In this document: positions 63,901 to 64,000 of the stretch, one piece after another
How positions within the stretch are numbered: the stretch's first letter is position 1
How the letters are laid out: each line of letters opens with the position of its first letter
NCBI GenBank assembly: GCA_965208015.1
Contig: OZ242308.1
Location: forward strand, 1 to 64,000
Source: Bin87 sp965208015
GTDB lineage: Bacteria > Chloroflexota > Dehalococcoidia > Lucifugimonadales > UBA3495
DNA: 64,000 nt
Reading direction: 5' to 3'
Made by a program: the position numbers and the translations under genes
Notes under the pieces: model-generated
What the model saw: only the letters and a program-made list of their open reading frames with translations
Databases searched by the model: none
What the model was told of the DNA's origin: nothing

Positions 63901-64000
63901 TGGCGGTTTGGCCTGCTCAGTGGGAGCGGCTCAAGGGCGCGTTGCGTCGTTCTCTAGTCGTCGTGGAAGGCCAGATTTCGCGGCGCGACGACACGCTGAA
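60909..64000 (+). CDS. dnaE2: Error-prone DNA polymerase III alpha, DnaE2 type (partial)
   Basis: Starts GTG at 60909, 1 nt after the ImuB stop, and is open to the window end (1,030 codons), probably lacking only a short C-terminus. The PHP domain begins YVELRGHSWYSFGAGAS; the usual ELHxHS has Arg11 for the first His, so the metal site is probably dead. The palm has GRGRGSSVS, PDIDLDF (residues 407-413) and KIDLLAL (D557), which hold the three catalytic Asp. PEGHAVAFAFTAYQMAWLR and LNEQPMGFW are typical of DnaE2. An OB fold (VVRVAGRVVRRQ...VFLTLEDEFG) follows at the end. It carries out mutagenic translesion synthesis with the ImuB-like partner. Confidence 0.93.
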   Translation, partial: MIRIADYVELRGHSWYSFGAGASSTAELVERAAGLEYPALGLTDASNLCGALEFSRQCLEGGVHPILGVDLTARDSEGDGVVSFIAETGHGYANLCRLVSLAHVTASRTEPVLDARLLESHADGLIVLLGAPDGVVTRLVQGGEWAKAQALVERYRGWLGRSQVFLELQQHLAYGDTARNKRLRELAERCGVATVATNEPWYHCRGRARLHDALTAVRLNRSLSDVRDQLKVNSQYWLKPRPEMAALFRRYPDAVANTRAIAERCSGFSLPEFLHGRYAYPDCPVPRGYDAHSWLRRLCEEAAARRYGRIDRRVRERLDEEFDLIGRHGLAGFFLVYHRIVELARECMLELGYGHSETPLEWLPPGRGRGSSVSMLVGYLIGLSHVDPVEYGLALDRFLSSETAVLPDIDLDFPRNIRERLILRVIEEWGWDHAALAGMMPTYKGRGIVRDLGRALGLPSDEVATLARSLETDSPAELSISPTLLARCDRPGWRDLLGLSQQLAGFPKGLAQHPGGMLVSSTPLTNLMPVQPSAIEGRYVAHWDKDSIDDAGVLKIDLLALGALSQMQQAVRLVRDRAGVEPDLSRINYRDPEVFADLGRGDTVGVFQVESAAQMQTIVRMRPENIYELALEVAAVRPGVGANDGVAEFLRRREGMDWAYDHPLERNALERSMGVIMFQDQVVQLGMDVGGFTAAEADRMRRAFGRRDGQRLVAQYRERFIGGAAERGIPPDTAEIIFGKFNPHYMFPEGHAVAFAFTAYQMAWLRRYHPLEFFVALFNEQPMGFWDLDTLKQDARRLGLRVAHPDVNRSALLCTVEGDDVLRLGLTFVKGIDNRLGETVLRARDAGSFADLSDLLARSGLSREALENLARAGAMDALPNCADRRSVLWQVGAGYVSGVRRGQLALPLPAASAPEALAGTSRARRMLGEYAMLGLCPDGHVMELLRPQLGPEVLTSDGLLGCRDGDVVRVAGRVVRRQRPLAAAVFLTLEDEFGLIPLAVWPAQWERLKGALRRSLVVVEGQISRRDDTL

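Overview
The window is GC-rich bacterial DNA, probably from an uncultured Chloroflexota-like lineage (Dehalococcoidia/SAR202 or sponge-symbiont type). That is inferred only from gene style: very large FN3/Ig/Calx-beta surface proteins, several metal-dependent amidohydrolases and a divergent ImuB-DnaE2 pair. No rRNA or marker gene is present, so the taxonomy is weak.

Layout. (1) 1-4053: a type I-E-like CRISPR array of 61-bp period, interrupted inside one repeat by a complete IS21-family element (53-2652, istA/istB, 7-bp target duplication). No cas genes are in view. (2) 4054-43016: three consecutive cassettes on the minus strand, each encoding a giant secreted multi-domain protein (about 3,800, 6,900 and 1,500 residues). 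Each has a near-identical 5' module (TATAAT, hairpin leader, GAGGTG Shine-Dalgarno, ATGACC, then a run of 10-15 C). Each also has a matching GC-rich terminator-like hairpin at its 3' end. All three carry lesions that break the reading frame: an extra C in a C8 tract, a frame change in the signal-peptide region, and an in-frame TGA. (3) 43596-46715: an IS1380-type transposase remnant and a META-domain/RCC1-like lipoprotein. (4) 47263-50605: a second, inverted, nearly identical IS21 copy inserted among small accessory genes. (5) 50984-55446: three amidohydrolase-2 family enzymes and a decayed Fic-protein tail. (6) 55563-58256: accessory minus-strand genes (DNA methyltransferase, PD-(D/E)XK nuclease, five-fold zinc-ribbon protein). 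(7) 58664-64000: an SOS-mutagenesis-like locus, with an SRAP/YedK protein diverging from an ImuB-like protein and a DnaE2-type polymerase cut by the window end.

How it fits together. The central 39 kb looks like a surface-protein locus built by cassette duplication, with homopolymer tracts placed where slippage would switch translation on or off. The two IS21 copies lie in inverted orientation around it and could drive inversion of the roughly 45 kb segment. The right side pairs catabolic amidohydrolases with mobile-element debris and a translesion-synthesis module. Several frame lesions sit in homopolymers, so assembly error remains an alternative explanation for part of the picture.
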